A DNA stretch of 37,549 nucleotides from positions 1-37,549 of IMG/VR virus record IMGVR_UViG_3300021963_000322. One strand, 5' to 3'. Of the stretch, positions 6,545 to 12,130 are shown piece by piece. Numbering within the stretch: the stretch's first letter is position 1; the number at the start of each line of letters is the position of its first letter. Below the pieces are notes generated by a model that did not search any database, was not told the origin of the DNA, and was given only the letters and a program-made list of their open reading frames with translations. This DNA is from a virus. A program made the translations under genes and the position numbers.

Positions 6545-6789
6545 CTTAAGGTTTCCTCTTTTTCGATTGCAACCGCCAGCCCCTTCAGCAGTTGGATGTA
6601 TTCCGGGTCGGCCAATGCTTCACGCTCTTGTGCGTTTGCGGCTTCGATGCCCATGTGAAGGCTGTCTTTCATCAACATGGCTTTTTTGCTGCGCCTGAAT
6701 TCTTCCAAGTAAACGCGCTGGGCCTTGGCTTCTCCGTAGGCGGGTGCCTTGTCGCGGATATCCTGCGCTGCGTCTTCTGCTTGTCTCAT
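6457..6789 (-). CDS. Conserved phage hypothetical, helical and charged
   Basis: 110 residues starting MRQAEDAAQDIRDKAPAYGEAKAQ. Heavily charged with helical heptads through most of its length, including LRWELEAARLEIEIWRTRQ near the end, so probably an elongated coiled-coil protein. I have seen this N-terminal pattern in recombination regions of other phages but cannot give a function. Start at 6789 has AAGGACACAC ahead; an in-frame upstream start at 6807 would overlap the preceding gene. The following HNH gene overlaps it. Confidence 0.75.
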   Translation of the reverse strand: MRQAEDAAQDIRDKAPAYGEAKAQRVYLEEFRRSKKAMLMKDSLHMGIEAANAQEREALADPEYIQLLKGLAVAIEKEETLRWELEAARLEIEIWRTRQATERMMVRSHE

Positions 6790-6797
6790 GTGTGTCC

Positions 6798-7274
6798 TTA
6801 AAACCACGCTGCTGCGGGGTCGCGCCGTGGTTTTAGGTTTGGCGGCTGTTCTTTACCGCGGCGGCGTTCGATGTAATTACGCTGGCTTGCGCGTTTGGTT
6901 TCTCTGCGTTCTTCGGATGTGCGGTTGGGCATAGCGCGAACACCAAGCCGACCGGCGGGCTTTGGGCCAATAGCCAACGTTCTGGATGTTTGGCCTTGGC
7001 CGTGAACGACCGAAACGATGTGGATTCGTTTTGACAGAATTAGGCTATTCACGGCCTTGATGGCGTCCCGTCGGAATACAGGTAAATCAAGGTCGGTAAA
7101 TTTTTGCGGGCCGTCTTTTAACGCAGCCAATAATGCCCGTTGCGCGGCGTTCATCGGTGGCCGTTTAGGCGTAATCAACGCTTTTCTAACTGCGTTGACA
7201 GCCTCACTCATTGGCTTGCCTGCGTCGTAAGTGTTCAGTAGGTTGATGATGGCTTGTTTAAGGGCTGCGTTCAC
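6798..7274 (-). CDS. Putative DNA-binding regulator (winged-helix-like)
   Basis: 158 residues. Residues ~40-95 read as a winged helix: AQRALLAALKDGP, KFTDLDLPVFRRDAIKAVNSLILSKRIHIV, then a turn. The rest is very basic, with RTSEERRETKRASQRNYIERRRGK, and the protein ends RRDPAAAWF, similar to the RRDPLVAALFG-type ends of several phage DNA-binding proteins. The start overlaps the upstream stop (ATGA). A regulator of late genes is one possibility because it is in the early operon, but nothing in the sequence shows a target. It is not a known Q or N homologue as far as I can tell. Confidence 0.62.
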   Translation of the reverse strand: MNAALKQAIINLLNTYDAGKPMSEAVNAVRKALITPKRPPMNAAQRALLAALKDGPQKFTDLDLPVFRRDAIKAVNSLILSKRIHIVSVVHGQGQTSRTLAIGPKPAGRLGVRAMPNRTSEERRETKRASQRNYIERRRGKEQPPNLKPRRDPAAAWF

Positions 7275-7936
7275 TGCAATGTCTCCGTCAGTCGATAGTC
7301 TTTGAACACCACACCTTTGCTGGCATCACCCACCTTGCAGGCTTTGACCCAGACCTGCTTCCCGTTACAGGATCTCCAGTGACCGCGACGATCGTGCAGT
7401 CTGGGACTGGCATGGGTGCCACCTTGCGGCGCGTTCTTGAGCTGCTTGGGGCCGATCTCGACGGTGTGCCAGTCAAAGCTGATCGGGCTTTTACCCTTCA
7501 ATGCTCGCTTGCGGTTGATGAATGAATCGGTCGGGATCGGCTTGTAGGCAGTCTGCGATTGCTCGGCCAGCTTGAGCAGCACGGCGCAGACCATGCGAAA
7601 GACTGGTCGCACATCTTCCTGCGTGATGGCTCGATCCTTCCGGTAGTAGCGGATACCTTCATCGGTCAGCAGGTAGGCAAACGGTTCCATGTACTTGCCG
7701 TGCCACATCGATGCACCGCCGACCACAACCGAGTCGGCCCCTTGCGTCAACCACAGTGCGAAGTCTTTGCCATCTTGATCGAGGCCGACAATTCCAGTAC
7801 GCGGGAATGGCAGGTTAAGCACGATCTCATTGGCAACCTGGCCACCTTGCCACCGCTCCATCTGGCCGACATCGAACCACATTGCAGTCTCAGGCTCCGG
7901 GGCCATTCGCACAGCCTTCTGGATCAATGGTGTCAT
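7271..7936 (-). CDS. Conserved phage protein of unknown function
   Basis: 221 residues from MTPLIQKAVRMAPEPETAMWF. The C-terminal part contains ASPRLHDRRGHWRS, WVKACKVGD and KGVVFKDYRL, a module I recognise from many phage and prophage proteins of unknown function (R-R-G-H-x-R ... G-D ... K-D-Y). No catalytic motif is evident. I start at 7936 behind a strong AAAGGAATGAT site; the frame is open further upstream only antisense to the next gene. It ends by ATGA overlap with the putative winged-helix gene. Confidence 0.75.
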   Translation of the reverse strand: MTPLIQKAVRMAPEPETAMWFDVGQMERWQGGQVANEIVLNLPFPRTGIVGLDQDGKDFALWLTQGADSVVVGGASMWHGKYMEPFAYLLTDEGIRYYRKDRAITQEDVRPVFRMVCAVLLKLAEQSQTAYKPIPTDSFINRKRALKGKSPISFDWHTVEIGPKQLKNAPQGGTHASPRLHDRRGHWRSCNGKQVWVKACKVGDASKGVVFKDYRLTETLQ

Positions 7937-7937
7937 A

Positions 7938-8309
7938 TCATTCCTTTCTTGCGCGGATGGCGGCGGCGAGGCGTCGCATCGTCGCTTTGTTGTTGAGGAC
8001 GGTGTACGCCTCATTGGGCAGTGACGGCTCTGGGTCACACACCTTTGCACACGCCTCACGCTCGGCAGCAGCAACAAGGGCGGCGAATCGTTCAAGGTTT
8101 TCTGTGTAAACGCATTCCGGGTAAAGAAAGTTCGGGTCATCTGCTGTTGTCCAGCCTATGCCGGACGTATCCATCTCCATCCCAGCCTTCCGCGCCATGC
8201 GGATGATGTCGTCTCTGTTCATCTCTTCTTCCTTCTCATCAGCCCACCGGCCACAGACACCGCAGCGGATGCCTGCGTACAAGGGGTGTGTGCAATGCGA
8301 ACAACTCAT
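7938..8309 (-). CDS. Zinc-ribbon hypothetical protein
   Basis: 123 residues. The N-terminus has two CxxC pairs (MSCSHC, then CGVCG) forming a likely zinc ribbon. A second section starts MNRDDIIRMARKAGM and contains NLERFAALVAAAEREACAKVC, a pattern very common in phage early regions with no known role. An internal ATG at about residue 30 could give a shorter product without the zinc ribbon. It begins by ATGA overlap and ends just before the ribosome site of the 221-residue gene. Confidence 0.7.
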   Translation of the reverse strand: MSCSHCTHPLYAGIRCGVCGRWADEKEEEMNRDDIIRMARKAGMEMDTSGIGWTTADDPNFLYPECVYTENLERFAALVAAAEREACAKVCDPEPSLPNEAYTVLNNKATMRRLAAAIRARKE

Positions 8310-8467
8310 TCCCCCTCCCGCAACAACAGTTGCAACTGTCGCGCCTGAAACATCAATTCGTCGGCCAGCCAGCGGGCCGTAACGATGTCGCGGGCATTTA
8401 GGTGGTCAGTCAACTGCCGATTGGTTTTGGCTACAGCAATCAGGATTTCTGAGTAGTCAGGCATCAT
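8306..8467 (-). CDS. Small helical hypothetical protein
   Basis: 53 residues beginning MMPDYSEILIAVAKTNRQL, predicted entirely helical, ending LQLLLREGE. Two adjacent ATGs (8467 and 8464) both overlap the stop of the VRR-NUC gene, and the TGA overlaps the next start (ATGA). The tight coupling on both sides is the main support for it. No family recognised. Confidence 0.65.
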   Translation of the reverse strand: MMPDYSEILIAVAKTNRQLTDHLNARDIVTARWLADELMFQARQLQLLLREGE

Positions 8468-8754
8468 TCAAGTCCCTTAAGCATTCTTAAAGCGGCGTCC
8501 GGGCCGTCTACGATGGCCACAGGGCCACCGCGCCAGGCTCCGTGCCAGGTCAGTTGTTGTTCAGTCAGCCGTCTTTGCGACGGCGGGCGGCTTCCGTCCT
8601 TAATTTCCATAAGCAAAGTCTCGCCCTGGTATCCAACCAGCAAATCAGGTACACCTTGGCCAACAGCAGCCAAAGACTGCACCGTAGCGCCAGCGGTTCG
8701 TAGAGCCTGGACAATTTGCTCTTGATTCGCATCAACTTTTGCCGCCCTTCTCAT
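8464..8754 (-). CDS. VRR-NUC nuclease
   Basis: 96-residue stand-alone VRR-NUC domain, a PD-(D/E)xK nuclease family common in phages and fused to helicases in cells, and related to the Holliday-junction nuclease fold. Visible motifs are the Gln/Glu helix at the N-terminus (QEQIVQAL), G-x-G-V-P-D-LLV (33-40, D38), MEIKDG (49-54, E50 and K52) and the Q-x-x-W motif (QQLTWH, 66-71). Length is typical. It probably trims or resolves replication/recombination intermediates. It overlaps the end of the upstream gene by 23 bases. Confidence 0.88.
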   Translation of the reverse strand: MRRAAKVDANQEQIVQALRTAGATVQSLAAVGQGVPDLLVGYQGETLLMEIKDGSRPPSQRRLTEQQLTWHGAWRGGPVAIVDGPDAALRMLKGLE

Positions 8755-9007
8755 GCCACTCCTTTTTCATGTCAGCGATCAAGGTATTTAGACCAGCCTG
8801 GCCACGTGTCTTCAGCAAATGTTCCTTGGTCTGCTTCCACCACATTTGAGCAAATTTGCTGCCCTTTTGCTTTTGATGTTCGTTGTACTGCCTGACCCAT
8901 TCCCTCGCCTCGCACTGACGCCGCCAGGCTTCCGACCAAGTGTGTTCGCCGCCAGCCTGCAAGGTCGCCTGTGGCGATAAGAGCGGCTGTGATTTGTTCG
9001 TACTCAA
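8732..9007 (-). CDS. Conserved phage hypothetical (W/R-rich), start uncertain
   Basis: The conserved-looking part begins EHTWSEAWRRQCEAREWV and runs to KKEWHEKGGKS, a pattern I have seen in short phage proteins with no known function. The beginning is uncertain. A TTG at 9007 has an AGGGAG site at proper distance, a TTG at 8962 is closer to the conserved part, and a GTG at 9055 is also in frame. It overlaps in a different frame with the gene at 8772-9062, so translation here is either nested or joined by a frameshift. Confidence 0.55.
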   Translation of the reverse strand: MSTNKSQPLLSPQATLQAGGEHTWSEAWRRQCEAREWVRQYNEHQKQKGSKFAQMWWKQTKEHLLKTRGQAGLNTLIADMKKEWHEKGGKS

Positions 9008-9062
9008 ACGGTTCTCCCTCTTGTAATTTGTTGAGCAATCGCCGTGCCTGGTCACGGTTCAT
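8772..9062 (-). CDS. Small early protein overlapping the next gene
   Basis: 96 residues starting MNRDQARRLLNKLQEGEPF by ATGA overlap with the upstream gene, which strongly supports the start. The first ~35 residues (to LIATGDL) look like the N-terminus of small phage early proteins of unknown role. The remaining ~60 lie antiparallel in reading frame to the apparently conserved W/R-rich product of 8732-9007 and look less protein-like. Either this gene is real throughout and the next is nested in it, or the two are parts of one product joined by a frameshift. Confidence 0.5.
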   Translation of the reverse strand: MNRDQARRLLNKLQEGEPFEYEQITAALIATGDLAGWRRTHLVGSLAASVRGEGMGQAVQRTSKAKGQQICSNVVEADQGTFAEDTWPGWSKYLDR

Positions 9063-9448
9063 TTCGGCATCCTCATCTGCTCGGTCAACCGCCGCAACTT
9101 TGCCAGCGCCTCTTGCTTGGCTTGATTCATCGCAGTTTTCTCGACGGTCGTGGGCTGGCGCGTGATGAGCGAATTAGGCTTGTCAGGAATCTTCGGGCCT
9201 TCCGTCAACAGTTTGGCAAAGGCCAGCGCCGATGGCGGGCGATCTGGATTCATGTACTGCAAGGCGTAATCCATCTTGGGTCGATATGTCAGGCCGCGGC
9301 CACAGGCTTCCTTCCAGGTCTGGCGCACAATGGTCGGGTCGACGTTGCGCCAGTTGTTCTCAAACGCTGCCCCATAGATGGCATTCATCTTCGTGAAGAC
9401 GTAGTCAAAGCCGCTGTCAGCGTCACAGAAGTCGTTTGCGTTCCACAT
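9059..9448 (-). CDS. Hypothetical early protein, possible replication accessory
   Basis: 129 residues starting MWNANDFCDADSGFDYVF. The middle (WRNVDPTIVRQTWKEACGRGLTYRP) and the basic helical end suggest a small helicase-loader or lambda-P-like accessory protein, because it follows the DUF1376 gene in the position where such genes occur. I see no Walker motif, so it is not a DnaC-type ATPase. It starts inside the 3' end of the DUF1376 gene. Function is an inference from position only. Confidence 0.6.
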   Translation of the reverse strand: MWNANDFCDADSGFDYVFTKMNAIYGAAFENNWRNVDPTIVRQTWKEACGRGLTYRPKMDYALQYMNPDRPPSALAFAKLLTEGPKIPDKPNSLITRQPTTVEKTAMNQAKQEALAKLRRLTEQMRMPK

Positions 9449-10187
9449 CGGGAATTACCTCCGTGTTGTCAGACTGCACCCAGAAGGGTTTAGGCTTGGG
9501 GACAGACAGGCCGCGAGTTAGTTCTGCCATCTGGTTGCGGCGTTCTTCCAGCGCCGTCTTCTTGGGTGCTTGTTGTCGGCGTACCCAATTACGCCAGGTT
9601 GCGTCCCAGTCAGTTTTTACGCCCTTCTGACCGGGCTGGGCTATCCAGTAGTCTCGGAAGCCTTCAAAGACGTCCCACGGCACCAAATCGGGCCTTGTTC
9701 GCTGACAAAATTCCAACCACTCTGGAGTCATCAAACAGTCTGGTGGCAGGCGCGTCCCGCGCTGCACTCTCTCTTTCTTTTCTTGGTTGTTGGTTATTGG
9801 TTGTTGGTTAGTGGTTAGTTGAACAGCGGTAGAACGGTTGTTCAACACCTGTTCAACAGATGTTGTGCTGCTGTACTTCCGGCGTTCAGCAGATGCTCTA
9901 CCGGCGTTCGATTTTTTCTCTCGAAATGCTCGGTACTCTGCGATTTCGTAGTCGCACCGTGACTGGTGCCATCCGTCTTCTGCCAGGCTAAAAAAACTGG
10001 CCAGCAGCAGTTCGACGTCCTCCTGACTCGCGCCAAGTTGGAACGCCAAAACTTTGGGGTTGTCGGGGAGCGGCTTCTCGCTGTCGTAGTACATCCACAG
10101 CAGCCGCAAGTAGGCCATGCACTGCGCGTCGTTTAGGCGTGCTGTAGCCTTTATGAAGTCACCAATATGGTGCTGGTAGTAGTGCAT
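9423..10187 (-). CDS. DUF1376 (YdaU-like) protein, probable replication role
   Basis: 254 residues. The N-terminal ~100 form the DUF1376 domain: MHYYQHHIGDFIKATARL, LRLLWMYYDSEKPLP, then WHQSRCDYEIAEYR. Members lie beside helicase loaders in phage replication regions and often occupy the place of an origin-binding protein. The middle is low complexity (Ser/Thr/Asn/Gln). The C-terminal third (WLEFCQRTRPDL, FRDYWIAQPGQKG, WDATWRNWVRRQ) matches the DnaT/replication-type tail seen in similar proteins. I start at 10187, where the domain begins and a GGAGG lies four bases ahead; 10211 is also in frame. The first long gene after cro. Confidence 0.82.
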   Translation of the reverse strand: MHYYQHHIGDFIKATARLNDAQCMAYLRLLWMYYDSEKPLPDNPKVLAFQLGASQEDVELLLASFFSLAEDGWHQSRCDYEIAEYRAFREKKSNAGRASAERRKYSSTTSVEQVLNNRSTAVQLTTNQQPITNNQEKKERVQRGTRLPPDCLMTPEWLEFCQRTRPDLVPWDVFEGFRDYWIAQPGQKGVKTDWDATWRNWVRRQQAPKKTALEERRNQMAELTRGLSVPKPKPFWVQSDNTEVIPDVERKRLL

Positions 10188-10289
10188 CGAACCTCCAATC
10201 TGTCCTCCCAAAAAGAAACCGACGGCAGGCGGGGAGGCTCGCTTTTCGGTTGGCTCATGACTTCCAACCTAGCCGGGTTCCACACAATT

Positions 10290-10448
10290 CTAGTCGTTGA
10301 ACCACTCCGGTTTCAAGGCTTTCAACTGCCAGACGCGGGCCGTGGGGATGGCGTCACCCCACTGGCTGATGGCCTGGCGCGTGATCCCGAGCAACTTTGC
10401 CAGTGCCATGGCAGTGCCCGCCTTTTCGATTGCTTGTTTCTTGTCCAT
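10290..10448 (-). CDS. cro: Cro-like repressor (P22 Cro family)
   Basis: 52-residue helix-turn-helix protein. ALAKLLGITRQAISQWGDAI (residues 15-34) is the DNA-binding motif and closely follows the pattern of P22 Cro (AVAKALGIS..AVSQW..IP). The protein ends ALKPEWFND. P22 Cro is 61 residues, so this is near full length. It is the first gene of the leftward early operon. The start has no obvious ribosome site, and the -10 box of its promoter ends six bases before the ATG, so the transcript may be leaderless. Its likely operators (12-base TAAGCNNGCTTA-like sites) overlap its own promoter and three rightward ones. No partner CI gene is visible. Confidence 0.85.
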   Translation of the reverse strand: MDKKQAIEKAGTAMALAKLLGITRQAISQWGDAIPTARVWQLKALKPEWFND

Positions 10449-10454
10449 GCTCGC

Positions 10455-10483
10455 ATGGTAAGCCTACTTGCGCTTTCTTGCAA
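10455..10483 (-). promoter_or_regulatory. Leftward early promoter (P-cro)
   Basis: On the minus strand TTGCAA (10483-10478), a 17-base spacer and TACCAT (10460-10455). The operator-like site 10459-10470 overlaps the -10 exactly as in the rightward promoters. The predicted start falls at or within two bases of the cro ATG. Confidence 0.75.
10459..10470. promoter_or_regulatory. Operator 1
   Basis: TAAGCCTACTTG, matching TAAGCNNGCTTA at 8 of 10 defined positions. Read on the minus strand, its last base is the second base of the -10 of P-cro. Probable Cro-binding site; the protein assignment is inference. Confidence 0.7.
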
Positions 10484-10488
10484 CAGAC

Positions 10489-10500
10489 AAAAAAATTTTT
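10489..10500. promoter_or_regulatory. A/T tract between divergent promoters
   Basis: Seven A then five T, centred between the -35 boxes of the leftward (10478-10483) and rightward (10511-10516) promoters. It is placed to act as an UP element for both, and such tracts are bent. Role is inferred from position. Confidence 0.5.
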
Positions 10501-10510
10501 GCTCAGGTAC

Positions 10511-10539
10511 TTGACATGGCGTGTAAGCGGGCTTAACAT
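10511..10539 (+). promoter_or_regulatory. Rightward early promoter 1
   Basis: TTGACA (10511-10516), a 17-base spacer and TAACAT (10534-10539): a strong sigma-70 promoter. Operator 2 lies between and overlaps the -10. It drives the 62-residue gene at 10573. Confidence 0.88.
10524..10535. promoter_or_regulatory. Operator 2
   Basis: TAAGCGGGCTTA, a perfect 5+2+5 inverted repeat matching the consensus completely. It ends at the second base of the -10, so binding would block RNA polymerase. Confidence 0.78.
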
Positions 10540-10572
10540 AGAGCCTGTGATTAACGAACCGGAAAAAACAAA

Positions 10573-10761
10573 ATGACTGAAGCCCAAGCCCGCAGCAAGT
10601 TTGCAGCCTACTTTCTCGACCTGCAAGAAGACGCACGCAACGCAGGTGTGTCAGTCAACAAGCAACATGAATGGGCGCTGTCGATCATGGTCTGGCTGGA
10701 AGAAGGCATTGTTCCTCCCAGTGCGATCCAATGGAAGTGCCCTCGCAGCCTCAAGGTCTGA
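10573..10761 (+). CDS. Small early protein of unknown function
   Basis: 62 residues starting MTEAQARSKFAAYFLDLQED, predicted helical, with HEWALSIMVWLEEGIVP in the second half. It is the first gene of the rightward early operon, 33 bases after the promoter's -10. The ribosome site is weak (GGAAAAAACAAA). No family recognised. First-position early genes in phages are often host-takeover or anti-defence proteins, but nothing here shows that. Confidence 0.68.
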   Translation: MTEAQARSKFAAYFLDLQEDARNAGVSVNKQHEWALSIMVWLEEGIVPPSAIQWKCPRSLKV

Positions 10762-10807
10762 CACACACACCGCCCCGGTCAGCCGGGGCATCAACCGGAG
10801 CCTGAAC

Positions 10808-10972
10808 ATGAACGCACCTACAGCAACACCCTGGCAAGTTGTCAAATCATTCAACGGCTTTGTCGTGACTCGCAGTTGGTCGAGCGGCTTCTACCAACGA
10901 ATGAAAGCCAGTTTTCAGACAGAAGCAGACGCCATTGCAACAGCCGCCAAAGAAAACAAAAAAACTTGTTGA
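10808..10972 (+). CDS. Small early protein of unknown function
   Basis: 54 residues starting MNAPTATPWQVVKSFNGFVV and ending in a lysine-rich tail. GGAG lies seven bases before the ATG. Residues 8-45 look like one small alpha/beta domain (WQVVKSF, FVVTRSW, then a helix EADAIATAAK). The next promoter's -35 box overlaps its stop codon region. No family recognised. Confidence 0.6.
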   Translation: MNAPTATPWQVVKSFNGFVVTRSWSSGFYQRMKASFQTEADAIATAAKENKKTC

Positions 10973-10998
10973 CACGCTAACGTAAGCAGGCTTACAAT
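10969..10998 (+). promoter_or_regulatory. Rightward early promoter 2
   Basis: TTGACA (10969-10974) and TACAAT (10993-10998) with an 18-base spacer, or TTACAA at 17. Operator 3 overlaps the -10. It starts inside the end of the 54-residue gene and serves the gene at 11037. Confidence 0.85.
10983..10994. promoter_or_regulatory. Operator 3
   Basis: TAAGCAGGCTTA, a perfect 5+2+5 inverted repeat that matches operator 2 at 11 of 12 positions and ends at the second base of the -10, the same geometry as at the other promoters. Confidence 0.78.
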
Positions 10999-11003
10999 TC
11001 GTT

Positions 11004-11028
11004 CATGCCCTCGCGGGTCTTTTAAGGA
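11004..11028 (+). repeat. Repeated leader, copy 1
   Basis: ATGC, a CCC/GGG mini-hairpin (11008-11017), then GGGTCTTTTAAGGA (11015-11028), which supplies the ribosome site of the gene at 11037. It begins about where transcription from promoter 2 should start. Copies at 11311-11334 and 11755-11782. Confidence 0.75.
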
Positions 11029-11036
11029 AAATCAAG

Positions 11037-11243
11037 ATGACCAAAGCAGAAGCCCTCAAGAAAGCACAGGCAGCACGTCACGCTGCAAACGTAGCCCAGG
11101 CCCGTGTTGCGATGTACTGCGTCGCGTTAGGCGGCAACGATAAATTGATTCAAACGGCAATTCTTGAATCGGACGTTGCGACAGAAGTCGCGCAGAAATG
11201 GGAACGTGTTGCAGCGATGCACCCCCCACGCGTCGCAGCCTGA
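11037..11243 (+). CDS. Small early protein of unknown function
   Basis: 68 residues starting MTKAEALKKAQAARHAANVA, alanine-rich and largely helical with a basic N-terminal helix. One Cys, no membrane segment. Its expression signals are clear: strong promoter 2, operator 3 and the repeated leader with AAGGA eight bases ahead. No family recognised. Confidence 0.68.
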   Translation: MTKAEALKKAQAARHAANVAQARVAMYCVALGGNDKLIQTAILESDVATEVAQKWERVAAMHPPRVAA

Positions 11244-11263
11244 TCCGCAAACAAGCACTCCCC

Positions 11264-11307
11264 GCTTATATGTTTGTTTACTAATCAACTTGGGGCTACG
11301 GCCCCAA
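11264..11307 (+). promoter_or_regulatory. Half operator and leader hairpin
   Basis: GCTTATA (11264-11270) resembles the operator half-site plus -10 seen at the true promoters, but no -35 lies upstream. TTGGGGC/GCCCCAA (11290-11307) forms a seven-base stem with loop TACG just ahead of leader copy 2. It could be a weak terminator or an RNA-stabilising hairpin; there is no T run. Confidence 0.4.
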
Positions 11308-11310
11308 CTT

Positions 11311-11334
11311 ATGCTTTCACGGGTCTTTTAAGGA
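11311..11334 (+). repeat. Repeated leader, copy 2
   Basis: ATGCTTTCAC then GGGTCTTTTAAGGA (11321-11334), identical to copy 1 over the last 14 bases. Unlike the other copies it has no promoter at the matching distance upstream, so it appears to be a cassette that has lost its promoter. Confidence 0.72.
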
Positions 11335-11341
11335 GAAACAA

Positions 11342-11605
11342 ATGGTCAAGATGATGAAGTTCTACGTTACCAACGGCGTCGAAAAAGCCCGTGTCTGGTA
11401 CAGCCGCTCAACCCTGATTGATGGTCGTGACTGCGTAACGATCTACGCAAAAGACTACACAAATGCGCTCTATCGCGTGTTTGCCGATCAGGCTCCCTAC
11501 GAAAACAACACCGACATCATGACCGACTATTTTGAAACAGGTCGGGTCAGGATTTTCCCTGGAAATCCCCTGTGGAATGCGGCTTGCGCCAGGGCTGCGC
11601 GGTAA
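11342..11605 (+). CDS. Small early protein of unknown function
   Basis: 87 residues starting MVKMMKFYVTNGVEKARVWY, a compact alpha/beta protein: beta strands FYVTN, ARVWYS and VTIYAKDY, then TNALYRVF and YFETGRVRIFPGNPLW. No Cys cluster, no catalytic motif seen. AAGGAG lies seven bases ahead, within leader copy 2. The next gene follows after 10 bases. No family recognised. Confidence 0.7.
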   Translation: MVKMMKFYVTNGVEKARVWYSRSTLIDGRDCVTIYAKDYTNALYRVFADQAPYENNTDIMTDYFETGRVRIFPGNPLWNAACARAAR

Positions 11606-11615
11606 GGAGTTGGCC

Positions 11616-11714
11616 ATGGACAGGGAACCTACACACTTGCAAATCCTGCTCATGGCCATCGCTGCGGTGGCTGTTGGCTACCCGCTGCTTTGGCTTGCAA
11701 TGGCTTTGTTTTGA
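11616..11714 (+). CDS. Tiny single-pass membrane protein
   Basis: 32 residues, MDREPTHLQ followed by one hydrophobic segment of ~20 residues (ILLMAIAAVAVGYPLLWLAM). TAAGGAG precedes the ATG at good distance and overlaps the stop of the 87-residue gene. Tiny inner-membrane early proteins of this kind are common in phages and sometimes act in superinfection exclusion, but there is no direct evidence of that here. Confidence 0.62.
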   Translation: MDREPTHLQILLMAIAAVAVGYPLLWLAMALF

Positions 11715-11718
11715 CTGC

Positions 11719-11748
11719 TTGACACAGCCAGTCAATCTGGCTTACGAT
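11719..11748 (+). promoter_or_regulatory. Rightward early promoter 3
   Basis: TTGACA (11719-11724), an 18-base spacer and TACGAT (11743-11748). The site 11733-11744, CAATCTGGCTTA, matches the operator at 8 of 10 positions. Leader copy 3 follows six bases after the -10. Confidence 0.8.
11733..11744. promoter_or_regulatory. Operator 4 (imperfect)
   Basis: CAATCTGGCTTA: right half intact, left half with two mismatches to TAAGC. Same position relative to the -10 as in the other three promoters. Expected to bind more weakly than operators 2 and 3. Confidence 0.6.
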
Positions 11749-11754
11749 GTACCC

Positions 11755-11782
11755 ATGCCGCAATCGTGCGGTCTTTTAAGGA
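11755..11782 (+). repeat. Repeated leader, copy 3
   Basis: ATGCCGCA..., with CCGCA/TGCGG forming a five-base hairpin (11758-11771), then GGTCTTTTAAGGA (11770-11782). The AAGGAG is the ribosome site of the gene at 11791. Same order of parts as copy 1. Confidence 0.75.
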
Positions 11783-11790
11783 GCAAACAG

Positions 11791-11988
11791 ATGAACGACA
11801 CCACCAACCAGGTTGCAACCTTTGTAAATGCCGACCTGGGCATCGCAGCCACCGTGACCGCCGTAACCAAAGGCTTTGCCGTCACGCTGCTCGACACCGA
11901 TGCGGAAATGATTGTGGCCACCCGCATCTTCCCGCTGGCCATGCTGGTTCAGGCAGTCGCCTTTGCGAAAGACATTGCCAATGTCTAA
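11791..11988 (+). CDS. Small early protein of unknown function
   Basis: 65 residues starting MNDTTNQVATFVNADLGIAA. Short alternating strands (ATVTAVTKGFAVTLLDTD) and a hydrophobic end (FPLAMLVQAVAFAKDIANV) suggest a small alpha/beta protein; the last helix is amphipathic rather than clearly membrane-spanning. It has its own promoter, leader and AAGGAG site, and the next gene starts inside its 3' end. No family recognised. Confidence 0.68.
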   Translation: MNDTTNQVATFVNADLGIAATVTAVTKGFAVTLLDTDAEMIVATRIFPLAMLVQAVAFAKDIANV

Positions 11989-12130
11989 ACGCAAGCCACA
12001 GCGGGCCACGCCGCCCGCGGTCAACATTCTTGACCCTAAATTCAAGTACACGCCTGCTGCGGCTACTGACGTCACTAAAACGTGGCGTCGGTTTGGCTGG
12101 AAGCCTCTTGCAGAAACGAACCGCAAATGA
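11981..12130 (+). CDS. Small conserved early protein
   Basis: 49 residues starting MSKRKPQRATPPAVNILDPKF, basic at the start, with KFKYTPAAATDVTKTWRRFGW in the middle. I recognise the DPxFKYxPA...T-x-x-x-x-xRRFG pattern from short proteins next to recombination genes in other phages; function unknown. It overlaps the preceding gene by 8 bases and its stop overlaps the Erf start (ATGA). Confidence 0.68.
   Translation: MSKRKPQRATPPAVNILDPKFKYTPAAATDVTKTWRRFGWKPLAETNRK

Noticed and set aside
7271-8140. 289-codon form of the conserved early gene
   Set aside because: The extra N-terminus overlaps the zinc-ribbon gene in another frame; a strong ribosome site supports the start at 7936.
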